Assembly: GCA_001897745.1 (NCBI GenBank)
Contig: MKUH01000006.1
Span: 62,001-126,000 of the forward strand
Length of the DNA stretch: 64,000 nucleotides
Direction: 5' to 3'
Source: Candidatus Accumulibacter sp. 66-26
GTDB taxonomy: Bacteria; Pseudomonadota; Gammaproteobacteria; Burkholderiales; Rhodocyclaceae
Part shown: positions 25,701 through 33,081 of the stretch, piece after piece
How positions within the stretch are numbered: the first letter of the stretch is position 1
How the letters are laid out: the number at the start of each line of letters is the position of its first letter
Made by a program: the position numbers and the translations under genes
Notes under the pieces: model-generated
What the model saw: only the letters and a program-made list of their open reading frames with translations
The model's database searches: none
Told to the model about the DNA's origin: nothing

Positions 25701-25967
25701 TCGAATGACGTGCTTGGTGTAATCCTGAACGGTTACTTTGGATAGGCCGAACTCCTTCGCGAGAGCGTTCTTTGTCTCGCCACTTTCGACGCGTCTTACG
25801 ATCTCCATTTTCTGCTCACGCGTAACACGTGGCGGCACTTTCGGCGCGCGGTCATAGACAAGGTGGACGGCAATACCCATCGTTTTTGCGATAACAGTAC
25901 GTATCTCACCATCCGCCGCTCGTCTCTGAATTTCGTCCTTTTGCGCCTGCGTTAGCTTGCTTTTCAA
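22719..25967 (-). CDS. gmtZ: Large HTH-array tyrosine recombinase (GmtZ-like)
   Basis: A 1082-aa protein. The N-terminal ~225 residues form about five tandem HTH-like units (for example EFGLSKVTVQDY, ELGYSVGTVDYH, RLGVSSTAVLSW). The recombinase part is unusual and long. Candidate catalytic residues are Arg469 (TPVRGGQAR), His672-x-x-Arg675 (HATR), His699 (VVGHAR) and Tyr707/708 (TLYYTK). A Cys-rich patch follows (C782, C797, C825, C826, C828), possibly metal-binding. It starts 9 nt after the smaller recombinase gene. It fits the GmtZ/VPA1269 family of the gamma-mobile-trio, though the family call is not searched. Confidence 0.75.
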   Translation of the reverse strand: MKSKLTQAQKDEIQRRAADGEIRTVIAKTMGIAVHLVYDRAPKVPPRVTREQKMEIVRRVESGETKNALAKEFGLSKVTVQDYTKHVIRKLPEVPQEVRKEIIRRAIEGESAKTIARELGYSVGTVDYHIKNVASDYQLSDEQTAAIWHARQTGKKYGQIAEQLKLPRRVIYAALGIYRKKSTDDALRAQAIRAMETGESSTSVATRLGVSSTAVLSWFRRDVAEGKAKRPENVSKSDDDQFMWIAKRDSSLEHWRKLIVEYAATHSPPFSTFINALSVFVDRYLLAHRLPLNPADLLNRKQLVPDFYAACPQGKSGRTYNTQIYNLIEWVLDSEQFADMEDGEPLRFTDLYRNPIDPNAGGEDALPQARESTKTLLSYLLVSLLRKQIVQGPNFRDWTWAQGLMGNKDLDGNSLGPDWFEVSEDRLDKSDLDCVWRVRSPSTVDRPVLEMWSPVRWVHALLHLQTPVRGGQARMADSGEADTFIWHDAKFIPNPSKLCQGSARNPRQQGVFRRPSTEEESAGAKITLYFNSNKTADIGKGGSALGFECPWPQMEESDEDPYRWLAKLRDWQMKYNPIQRLTRWIDLEGATKLSPQSKNRLQDYPDTAFLFRLPEDAKHPDWPLSSNRANVAWQILLTAFESALGEQGIRSPTGERIELINPETGRAWSSPHATRPSLITHLIMDGNVPPIIMTKVVGHARFIMTLYYTKAGLVGIQNSIKQATKVLEETKHKTFERDLLSANAERMREIAVFNTEDWTTVLPLNSADRSPLGWYYMHDRVCFAGGNTHGNNQVPGCHNGGPVRTKEGRNQKDIHDPVPGGVRNCCRCRWSASGKEHLDSLAATLTNRSWHLQNASNEALATLRERDAILKSKARTEAANEPFGQTHDLTSAERRHEAAMHRMQELTLDVAALNRTIDRVMALPVNVDGPTVLALQGDALTAHAVIEDASELLQLANVVGDMELYPDLQSNTGEAVYAYADLLDNAFECEGHPRILVRLSKDEKMQCANALMRQLERHANPQNHLLGRRAVVEIIDRGESLQKLLGVKLNEIARQALPAKNQTPLRLVKPTTEDDHDDRRAS

Positions 25968-25976
25968 CTTTGTCCC

Positions 25977-27362
25977 TCAGTTATCAAGTTCGCTTGTCAG
26001 CGCTAATTGCTGCGATGGAACCATCAGGTTATTTTGACGCAAGGTCTCTACGCCCTTGCGCAGCGTGTCCTGCGCCTCATTAAATTCGGCTTGGGTATAT
26101 ACAATCTGACTATCTGGCGAGCAATGGTGCATGAGTCGCTGGACGATGATCGGATCGATGCCCCCCCGTCGCGTACGCTGACCGTAGGCATGCCGTCCTC
26201 CGTGGGCCGTGGTGCCGTAGCTCTTGCCATATATCAACCCAATGCGCCCGACAGCGTTTTGCAGGGCCTTTTCATACTGCGCGATGGTGTAAATACCCCC
26301 CTGTTTATCGCTACCTACATTGATCCATGCATAGGGATGATTGCGCTCAATGTCGGCGATCTGCGCCATGTAGCACTTCCAGATTTGCATGAACCAAAGC
26401 CCGTAGGTTTCTGGATACCAGTGCACATGCATATACCAACGGTCATCCAGCGCAGGATGCTTCCAGCCCGCGTTGAGCTTGCCCCGTATCTTGTGACGCG
26501 GAACCAAGCCATATTTAAGTGCAAGGTATTCCTGTCTTGAACCCCGCTGACCGGTTGGGGTTTTCCAGTCATCGGGCGCGTAACCAAGACTCGGATGATG
26601 GACGGCGACGAATGCGCGGCTGGGATCATCCCAATGGGGATGCACATCGGCAACGTACAAATGGAACGGTTCGCTGACGCGAAGTCCACCACCAAACAGC
26701 AACAAAGTGATCAGCATGCCGCGATAGTCCTGCTTTCCTGCGACCCGGAATCCTTTGACTAACAACTCCTCGAACCGCTCTTCGGGGAACGCCGGAGGGC
26801 GCTTTGGAAGCACCTTCGGGGTACGTTCGCCCCGCGTCAGTCGTCCACGTTCTTGGGGTTTGGTTGACCACGCGTGTCCAAGGAACGCCTTATCACGACG
26901 ATATTTGTACGCTTGGTAGTCCAAGCGTCGATCATGTGCGTTGCCTTCATAGCGAGGATTGAATTTGGCTGCGCGCGGCGCATCCTCGCGACCCAGCCAG
27001 TCAAAGAAGTCGCTGAGTTGGGTGATCATGAAGTTAGCTTCGCGTGGTGCCATTCCAGACCACCAGAGATTGCTTGGGTCGTCCCGTGTGTCGGGATCGA
27101 CGGTGCCGACATGCAGGGCGTTTGAGAAGTTGCGGAACATCCGCCATTCCTCTTCGCCCTGGACGGCATTGACCTCCAGGTACTCCAAGAACAGTTTGAC
27201 GCCACGCACCAACTTTTCTTGCCACGCGAGACTCCTGCGCAGCGAAAGGCAGTAGTCAATCAACGGGCGGACAGGGCCTTGCGGTGTCATTAGCACCGGG
27301 ATTTGCAACGATGTACCGGTATTGTCGGAATAGACCTTGCCGCTGACCACGCTAAAGACCAC
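25977..27362 (-). CDS. gmtY: Tyrosine recombinase (GmtY-like)
   Basis: A 461-aa site-specific recombinase. The N-terminal ~190 residues form the DNA-binding arm with a core-binding-like domain. The catalytic domain shows Arg228 (GGGLRVSEP), His387-x-x-Arg390 (TAHGGRHAYG), His412/413 (LMHHCS) and the nucleophile Tyr422 (IVYTQAEF). First gene of the element's operon, 163 nt from the right junction with umuC, transcribed inward. Together with the 1082-aa recombinase it should catalyse excision and insertion of the element. Confidence 0.82.
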   Translation of the reverse strand: MVFSVVSGKVYSDNTGTSLQIPVLMTPQGPVRPLIDYCLSLRRSLAWQEKLVRGVKLFLEYLEVNAVQGEEEWRMFRNFSNALHVGTVDPDTRDDPSNLWWSGMAPREANFMITQLSDFFDWLGREDAPRAAKFNPRYEGNAHDRRLDYQAYKYRRDKAFLGHAWSTKPQERGRLTRGERTPKVLPKRPPAFPEERFEELLVKGFRVAGKQDYRGMLITLLLFGGGLRVSEPFHLYVADVHPHWDDPSRAFVAVHHPSLGYAPDDWKTPTGQRGSRQEYLALKYGLVPRHKIRGKLNAGWKHPALDDRWYMHVHWYPETYGLWFMQIWKCYMAQIADIERNHPYAWINVGSDKQGGIYTIAQYEKALQNAVGRIGLIYGKSYGTTAHGGRHAYGQRTRRGGIDPIIVQRLMHHCSPDSQIVYTQAEFNEAQDTLRKGVETLRQNNLMVPSQQLALTSELDN

Positions 27363-27525
27363 AAGTAGTTCCTTCGATCACCATAGTTCTGGTTGCATTA
27401 TATGTATTAAAGGAGGTGATAGCACTATACTTTTGCGCAAGTTTTTTTAGTTTCGCAAATTTTGGTTCGAAAAAAGGGAGCAGAACGGGGAAAGTATGTG
27501 TTCGAAAATGGGGGTCATAAATGGG
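27363..27525. promoter_or_regulatory. Right end of umuC element: promoter and probable recombinase sites
   Basis: AT-rich end region containing the presumed promoter of the recombinase operon. Two direct repeats, GTTCGAAAAAAGGG (27465-27478) and GTTCGAAAATGGGG (27500-27513), and an imperfect TTGCG/CGCAA pair (about 27433-27457) are candidate recombinase-binding sites. Confidence 0.5.
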
Positions 27526-28710
27526 TGTGTCATCGCCCGCTCCAAGGAGGCGAAAGATCTGGGCATCCCCATGGGGGCGCCCTGGTTCAAGCTTCAGGCG
27601 GACGCCCGGCGCTATGGCATCGTCGCCTTCAGTTCGAACTACGCCCTGTACGCCGACATGAGCAACCGGGTGGCCGAGGTGCTCGCCGATTACTCGCCGA
27701 ACGTCGAGGTGTACAGCATTGATGAGAGCTTCCTGGACTTTTCCGGGTTCGCGCGCTGGGGCTATCACGCTTATGGGGTCGAGATCCGGCAACGCGTTGC
27801 CGACTGGTTGGGACTGGCCGTCTGCGTTGGTGTCGGTCCGACCAAGACCCTGGCCAAGCTGGCTAATCACTGCGCCAAGAAAGCGCTGGCTGGTACGGAT
27901 GGGGTTTGTGACTTCACGGTGCTGAACGAGGACGAGTTGACGGCACTGTTCGACCGCATCGCCGTCGGCGAGGTCTGGGGCGTCGGACGAAAGCTTTCGG
28001 CCGGCCTGGAAGACATGGGTATCCAGAATGTTCGGCAATTGCGGGAGTGTGATGCCAGAACCCTGCGTAATCGATTCTCCGTGGTGCTCGAACGCACGGT
28101 CCTGGAACTGCGCGGCGTGTCCTGCATCAGCCTCGATGAGGTGGTTCCGGAACGACAGCAAATCATGTGCAGTCGGTCGTTCGGTACGCTGATCTATTCC
28201 CTTGCCGAACTTGAAGAGGCGGTGGCCAGTTATACGGCACGGGCTGCCGAGAAACTACGGGATCAGGACGGGCTGGCGGGCGCTGTCCAGGTCACCGTTC
28301 GAACCAATGTCTTCAAACCGGAGGTGCCGCAGTATCAACGTGCCGTGACCCTTGCCTTGCCCGAGGCGACTGCCGATAGTCGGGTGCTGACGCGTTGGAC
28401 ACTGCAGATCCTGAAGCGGATCTATCGCCCGGGGTACGGCTATCACAAGGCGGGAATCACCTTGATGGAGATCGTGCCGCGGGCGAGTCAGCAGTTGGGG
28501 TTGTTTGTCCCGACAGATGAAACGGAGGGGCGCGATGACCGGCTCATGCACACACTGGATGCCATCAATGCACGCTACGGTCGCGGCTCGTTGCGCTTGG
28601 CGGTGGAGGGGATGGAGAAACCCTGGCTAATGCGGCGGGAGCGTCTGTCACCGCGCTACACGACGGAGTGGGCGGGATTGGTGAAGGTTGGGGCAGGGAC
28701 TCATGCCTGA
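27526..28710 (+). pseudogene. umuC: umuC 3' fragment
   Basis: About 394 codons from CVIARSKEAKDLGIPMG to the natural stop. The palm motif YSIDESFLDFSGF, the HhH region (VGVGPTKTLAKLANHCAKK, WGVGRKLSAGLEDMGI) and the C-terminal little-finger and UmuC tail (QLGLFVPTDE, HTLDAINARYG) are intact. The first catalytic Asp lies on the other fragment. An ATG at 27496 within the element end is in frame and could start a truncated protein, but it would lack the DCNNFY motif and be catalytically dead. Confidence 0.92.
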
Positions 28711-28757
28711 CGTGCCGATGAAGGCGGAGAGGTGGGTGCCTAGATCATGTCAGCGCT

Positions 28758-29003
28758 TTATCCGCATCCAATGGAGCATCTCTTGAACTCACCCTGCATG
28801 GCTACAATTATTTCACGCACTAGGCCCCGCCGATCTTCCGGTTTGCTCAGAATCGTCAATATGCCAATCAATACCATGATCAGGACCACCGCGATCCCGC
28901 CCGAATCCAGCAATGCCGGTTGAACGTTCCAGCCCTGGAAAGCGACAAGGAACGCGGAGATCGAAGCCAAGGTAAGCGCAGTGAGAATAGAGGCCCAGTG
29001 CAT
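28758..29003 (-). CDS. Small two-helix membrane protein, hypothetical
   Basis: An 81-aa frame with two hydrophobic helices (ILTALTLASISAFLVAF and GGIAVVLIMVLIGILTILS) and a charged C-terminus (EDRRGLVREIIVAMQGEFKR). Composition looks like a genuine small membrane protein, but there is no strong ribosome site before ATG 29003 and no recognised family. It faces the end of the umuC fragment. Confidence 0.4.
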   Translation of the reverse strand: MHWASILTALTLASISAFLVAFQGWNVQPALLDSGGIAVVLIMVLIGILTILSKPEDRRGLVREIIVAMQGEFKRCSIGCG

Positions 29004-29174
29004 CGAATTTTTTCTGAATTGACTGCTAAGTTTGCGTTTTACCCAACCTTGCGACTCACGGGTAGAGAGCCAAAGTAGAGGCTGATACACTGATATTATT
29101 GGCGCCGCCTATCCCTATGTAAGGCAGGGCTACGTCGGCCTGATTCTCGGGGTCGCGGGCAAGTTGGAGAAGAG

Positions 29175-29282
29175 ATGAGGGAATTGCTGATTTTCTACGG
29201 TTTGTTATCAATCCTGGTCGCGGCAGGTGTCGGATACAGCCTATATCTGTATAGCAAACGAAACCCACGCAAGCGCGTCTGA
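29175..29282 (+). CDS. Very small single-helix membrane protein
   Basis: A 35-aa frame: MRELLIFYGL, then a hydrophobic run LSILVAAGVGYSLYLY and a basic end SKRNPRKRV. A good purine-rich ribosome site (GGAGAAGAG) precedes ATG. It is the first of four closely spaced genes on the + strand (29175-30236). The positive-inside rule puts its C-terminus in the cytoplasm. Function unknown. Confidence 0.5.
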   Translation: MRELLIFYGLLSILVAAGVGYSLYLYSKRNPRKRV

Positions 29283-29331
29283 TTCAAGAATCATTGCATA
29301 TATTGCGAGCAACCCGGAGAAGGAGCTAAAC

Positions 29332-29529
29332 ATGGCAGCAGGACTGGAAGGAAAGCCACTCCCTCATGCATCGGAACTGGTTCGGAATGCGATTGCTCGC
29401 ATGCTGGCCACTCCGCGATTCTTTGATCAGGAAGAGTGGAATGCCCTTGCTTCGTATGAAGGCGCAATTGTTTCCGGTGACCCTGACGGCCGCGTTCCGG
29501 AGAACTTGGAAGCAGACGACAACGAGTGA
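29332..29529 (+). CDS. Small hypothetical protein
   Basis: A 65-aa soluble protein (MAAGLEGKPLPHASELVRN...), with AGGAG 6 nt before ATG 29332. It has an acidic end (ENLEADDNE) and no known domain. Co-directional with the HTH and IHF-like genes that follow. Confidence 0.55.
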   Translation: MAAGLEGKPLPHASELVRNAIARMLATPRFFDQEEWNALASYEGAIVSGDPDGRVPENLEADDNE

Positions 29530-29586
29530 TCCTGTGCCGGTGGTGCCATGGGATTGGAGTAGAGCTCAACGGCCGCGTTGAAGAGC

Positions 29587-29892
29587 ATGCCGAAAAAGCG
29601 AGCAGCCTTGATTTGCAGCGATGGACACCAAGCGCGGCAGCTGCGCCATCAACTGGCGATCAAGCAGGACGAATTCTGGGCGCGAATTGCCGTCAAGCTA
29701 AGCGCAGCAAGTCGCTACGAGTCCGATACGAACCCATTGCCCATACACGTGGCTTGCATGCTGCACATTGCCTATGGACCGCCGGCGCAGGCGCAGAAAC
29801 TTGTCGAGTGGCTGAGGCAATCGAAAACCATTGATTACGGTGCACTACCACCTTTGCGCGAGAGCAAGCAGAATGCAAATAGAGTCGTATGA
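29587..29892 (+). CDS. Small HTH (XRE-like) DNA-binding protein
   Basis: A 101-aa protein whose central part resembles an XRE-type helix-turn-helix ([47 protein letters not shown]), followed by a short C-terminal helix. ATG 29587 is chosen over an in-frame TTG at 29578. It overlaps the IHF-beta-like gene by 4 nt, so both DNA-binding proteins are made together. Probable regulator of a small island module; the target is unknown. Confidence 0.6.
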   Translation: MPKKRAALICSDGHQARQLRHQLAIKQDEFWARIAVKLSAASRYESDTNPLPIHVACMLHIAYGPPAQAQKLVEWLRQSKTIDYGALPPLRESKQNANRVV

Positions 29893-30236
29893 CGCGATCT
29901 GAACTCGTTTCAATGCTTGCCGAACGTTTTACTCAGCTGGTCAGAGCGGATGCTGAGATGTCGGTGTCGGTCATTCTTGACGCCATTGCCGGCACGCTTG
30001 CCAAAGGGGGGCGCCTAGAGATCCGTGGCTTCGGCAGCTTTTCTTTGAATCATCGGCGGGCCCGAGTTGGTCGGAATCCAAAGACCGGCAGGAAGGTCAG
30101 CGTTCCGGCGAAATGGACGCCGCATTTCAGCGCGGGAAAGGAATTGCGGGAATCCGTCGACTGGCACCCCACCGTTACCGATGTAAAACCTGACTTCGGC
30201 CGCATTTCCTCTGCCTCGGGGTCGACCGAGCGCTAG
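29889..30236 (+). CDS. IHF beta-like DNA-bending protein
   Basis: A 115-aa HU/IHF-family protein. The N-terminal part ([78 protein letters not shown]) covers the complete fold, including the beta-arm with the Pro that intercalates DNA (GRNPKTG). The ~25-residue tail after it is extra. It is probably not the housekeeping ihfB but an island-borne copy; such proteins assist integrase-mediated recombination, which fits its position near the island integrase. Confidence 0.88.
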   Translation: MTRSELVSMLAERFTQLVRADAEMSVSVILDAIAGTLAKGGRLEIRGFGSFSLNHRRARVGRNPKTGRKVSVPAKWTPHFSAGKELRESVDWHPTVTDVKPDFGRISSASGSTER

Positions 30237-30316
30237 GACCAGATCGACCAATAGATTGCGGGCGGGGTTCCTACAACCGCTGTTGGAAAGTGTAGGTAAT
30301 CGGTGCACTACCGCAC

Positions 30317-31593
30317 CAGGGCTTCCGCACTCGAACATCATAAAGGGTTGAGGCCAAGTAATTGAGCCCGCAAATCATCATTCCAAGCCGCGCGTTTTCG
30401 TCTCAGGCGAAGGCTGGTCTTTTTGCGGCCGGAGGTATCCGTGCGCAGGATGTTCAGGACGATTTTCTTGAGCAAGGAGAGATTCTCCGGGGCGTTGTCC
30501 TTACGGATCGTGCTGGCGTCCTCCCGCATCGTGACATCGCACGAGCACCCAATGCAGCTGGTTCTCGATCGCCCAGTGCGAGCGAACCGCCTCGGCCAAT
30601 GCCGAGGGCGCCAGGTTGCGCGAGCTGATGTAGTAACGCTGCTCCAGTTCAGAGGTTTTCCCCTTGACTTGGCGCAGCGAGTCGATTCGGGCAATGACGG
30701 CACAACCGGGCCAGTCGGCCTCAGGCACAATGCCCGCCGCCGGCAATATCGAGCAACGCTGGGCCACGATTCGGCCATGGCCGGTATCGAGGTCCGCAAT
30801 GTGCATGACGGCTTGTTGCTGATCGATAAAGGCATCCTGAATCGCTTGCAGCAAACCCGGCTGATTGCCTTTGACCGCCAGCAGGTAATCCGCCTTCTTG
30901 CCCACGATCTGCCGGGCTATCGCCTTCTGACACCCCATGGCATCGATGCTGACCAGAAAGCCCTTGAGATAGAGGGCATCGAGCAATTCAGGAATGGCCG
31001 TGATCTCGTTGCTTTTGCTCGCCACCTTCTCCTGTCCGAGCACCAGTCCCAGTTCAGTCGCAAAGGCGCTGACCATTTGGATCGCTTGCTCGCCGCCCGT
31101 ACCGGAACCGCGCACCGTTTTGCCATCGACGGCGATCGTGCCATTCAACTGCGTGACGACCTGACCGACCCAACGCCGGAAGCAGGCCTCGAAACCCTTC
31201 GGGTCCAGCAGGCGAAAGATGCGCAGGAACGTATCCTCCGACGGAATACCGTGCTTGAGCACCATGAAACGTCGCAACCAGCTTTCGTGCATGCGCGACC
31301 ATTCCACGACGTCTTCCATCGTGTCGCAGTCCGAAAGTACTGCCGCAATCGTCATCACCAGCAGTTCCTGAAAGTCATGCCGCGTGCCGTTGCTCGGCTT
31401 GCGGGGATCTGCCAACCCAGCCAATTCGTCCATCAAAACCGCTCCTTCTCTCATCTTGGCTTGCACTCAAAGGATGAGAGTAGACGGGTTTTTTGATGGG
31501 TTTACAAGACCTTGTCATAAGCGCTTGAGCGTCAACGATTTTTCAGGTAACAGAATGCCAAACAAATTATTCAAGCCGAGTGCGGAAGCCCTG
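30317..31593 (-). mobile_element. ISAs1-family insertion sequence with 10-bp target duplication
   Basis: 1277-bp element. The left terminal repeat CAGGGCTTCCGCACTCG (30317-30333) is matched by its inverted copy CGAGTGCGGAAGCCCTG (31577-31593). Perfect 10-bp duplications ACTACCGCAC flank it at 30307-30316 and 31594-31603. It contains one transposase gene on the minus strand, now frameshifted. The perfect duplication indicates a recent insertion. Confidence 0.93.
30338..31466 (-). pseudogene. ISAs1-family transposase, frameshifted
   Basis: DDE transposase with H-repeat/ISAs1 features: DELAGLADPRKPSNGTRHDFQELL, TIAVDGKTVRGSGTGG (first catalytic Asp), LKGFLVSIDAMGCQKAIARQIV (second), and HWAIENQLHWVL then DVTMREDAS (Glu region). 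At 30539-30542 an extra 4 nt (GCAC on the + strand, repeating the nearby sequence) shifts the frame just after HWAIENQLHWVL. The last ~65 codons, to LLGLNPL, continue in another frame. The element is therefore probably unable to move alone. Confidence 0.9.
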
Positions 31594-31624
31594 ACTACCG
31601 CACGTGCCTGACCATTTACTCCTT

Positions 31625-32656
31625 CTAGCCTAACTTGCGAGCAAGTTTTTCTGCTTGCAGATGGGTGTATCTATTGAGCATCTGAAGTGTTTTGTGGCCG
31701 CTTATGGCTGCAAGTTCAAGTACTGACAAATCACCGCGCTCAGCGAGTCGGGAAATTGCCTCATGCCTGAGGTCGTGCCATGAGAAGTCGGAAATTTCGG
31801 CTCTCTTACATGCGCCAACAAATGCGTGATAAAGAGTTTGCCGCTCTAGAGGGAATATTTTTCCACTCGTTGAGCGCGGCAGCTCATCCAGTATTGCGAG
31901 CGCCTTTGTTGTCAGTGGAACAGCACGAGGATCCTCATTCTTGAGAAAATCTGGATTGAGCAGCAAAGCTAGGCGACGGCGTCTATCAATATCTTTCCAT
32001 TCCAGATTCAACATTTCACCTTGGCGCATGGCAGTTTCAACTGCCAGATTCAACGCATATTTCAACCAGGGGTTGCGGCTCTTCTGGCATTCGCTCTCAA
32101 GCGCGGCCCACTCTTGGGGCGTTAGCCTTCGATCTCTGGGATTGCCATCTGACGGCTTGCGGACCTTGGTCACAGGGTTGCCTCGTGGCAATGCGATTCC
32201 GCATTCTATTTCTGCAAAGCCGAGAATCTTGGAGAGTAGGTATATCTCCTTTCGAACTGTGCTGGCGCCGACGGGTCTCCGTTTGGATTCAACGGGAGGC
32301 TTGAGTCGCGCATCCCGATAACTCGCAACAAGCCTCTGATCGATTACTGCCAAAGAGTAGTCGCCAAAATATTCTTTGAGTCGAGCAAGTTGAAATTTCC
32401 AGGCTTCCTTCTCGTCTTCACGTTTGCGGTAGTGGTGAGGAGCGAACTCATTGGTGAATCGCTGCGCAATCTCGGAAAACGTCGTGTGTTCTGCTTCGCT
32501 GGCAGACATGTAGACCCCTCGTTTCATGTCTGACTCGACATTGCGCGCCCAGTCCTCTGCCTCCGTCTTTGTTCGAAAGGATTTTGATTCGTCGGGGAAT
32601 CCCTTGCGTCGAATAATTGCTTGGTAGCGGTTTGATCGCTTCCGTATCGTTGCCAT
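31625..32656 (-). CDS. Phage-type tyrosine integrase of the island
   Basis: A 343-aa integrase. The N-terminal arm-binding part (MATIRKRSNRYQAIIRRKGFPDESKSFRTKTEAEDWA) is followed by a SAM-like core-binding domain. The catalytic domain has Arg in ETAMRQGEML, HDLRHEA (H-x-x-R), SGHKTLQM and the nucleophile Tyr in LNRYTHL. It ends 21 nt from the right target duplication of the IS and starts 100 nt from the tRNA-Ser fragment, the normal place for an integrase that targets a tRNA 3' end. ATG 32656 is preferred over an upstream in-frame start at 32704. Confidence 0.9.
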   Translation of the reverse strand: MATIRKRSNRYQAIIRRKGFPDESKSFRTKTEAEDWARNVESDMKRGVYMSASEAEHTTFSEIAQRFTNEFAPHHYRKREDEKEAWKFQLARLKEYFGDYSLAVIDQRLVASYRDARLKPPVESKRRPVGASTVRKEIYLLSKILGFAEIECGIALPRGNPVTKVRKPSDGNPRDRRLTPQEWAALESECQKSRNPWLKYALNLAVETAMRQGEMLNLEWKDIDRRRRLALLLNPDFLKNEDPRAVPLTTKALAILDELPRSTSGKIFPLERQTLYHAFVGACKRAEISDFSWHDLRHEAISRLAERGDLSVLELAAISGHKTLQMLNRYTHLQAEKLARKLG

Positions 32657-32756
32657 GTTTTTCTCGGGTGTGACGGATTTGTGACGGATTGTGCATTGTT
32701 GCACCGATTCATGGCGTTAAGTATAGGAAAATAAATAATAAAATGTCAATAATAAA

Positions 32757-32820
<64 letters not shown>

Positions 32821-32827
32821 GAACAAG

Positions 32828-32879
32828 AAAAGCCCCGGTTATCCTTCCTGATCATCAGGTTGCGAGCGCCGGGGCTTTT
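32828..32879 (+). terminator. Rho-independent terminator after the tRNA fragment
   Basis: 11-bp stem AAAAGCCCCGG/CCGGGGCTTTT with a 30-nt loop, immediately after the tRNA 3' end. It is the original terminator of the tRNA-Ser gene. Confidence 0.8.
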
Positions 32880-33081
32880 CATTTGCCGAAAATCGCCTTC
32901 CGTTTTTCCGTGCCTTTCGCTTCCGAAAACTCCTCATGCGCTTCGTCGCGAATTCGCGTCGAGCCGAGTTTGGCCGTCTGGCGCCGCCTGCCGCGCGGCG
33001 TTCTCCGGTGGCGGGAGAACGGGAAGGCGGAGCGCGGGGCGGTGCCGGTGCAACGCTCCATTCGAAGGTCTGCGAGTCTCG

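Larger units (their letters stand above)
17332..27525. mobile_element. GMT-like recombinase-trio element inserted in umuC
   Basis: A segment of about 10.2 kb splits umuC between the conserved Asn-Asn-Asp-Gly and Cys codons. It encodes, from the right end inward on the minus strand, two tyrosine recombinases (461 and 1082 aa), a 237-aa protein, a 156-aa coiled-coil protein and a RecD-like helicase. The first gap is 9 nt and the others overlap. A metallophosphoesterase is cargo at the left end. Gene order and sizes match the GmtY-GmtZ-GmtX trio with a VPA1267-like protein (recalled family knowledge, not searched). GGT occurs at both junctions (17330-17332, 27524-27526) and the two ends show weak inverted similarity. 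Confidence 0.85.
1..32756. mobile_element. Genomic island (right part), inserted at tRNA-Ser
   Basis: Inferred island. Its right edge is defined by a tyrosine integrase gene (31625-32656) reading leftward from a 64-nt 3' fragment of tRNA-Ser (32757-32820). Everything to the left is less GC-rich and made of accessory genes (cytochromes, metal-response systems, an SOS module, nested mobile elements). To the right, the DNA switches to strongly GC-rich core genes. The left edge, expected to carry the intact tRNA-Ser, is not in the window, so the full size is unknown. The interval could also be several stacked islands rather than one. Confidence 0.6.

Noticed and set aside
17332-27525. GInt (ginABCD) identity of the umuC element
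   Set aside because: Only two proteins show recombinase residues, while GInts carry three integrases plus a small protein; the GMT-type arrangement fits better, although the two classes may be related.
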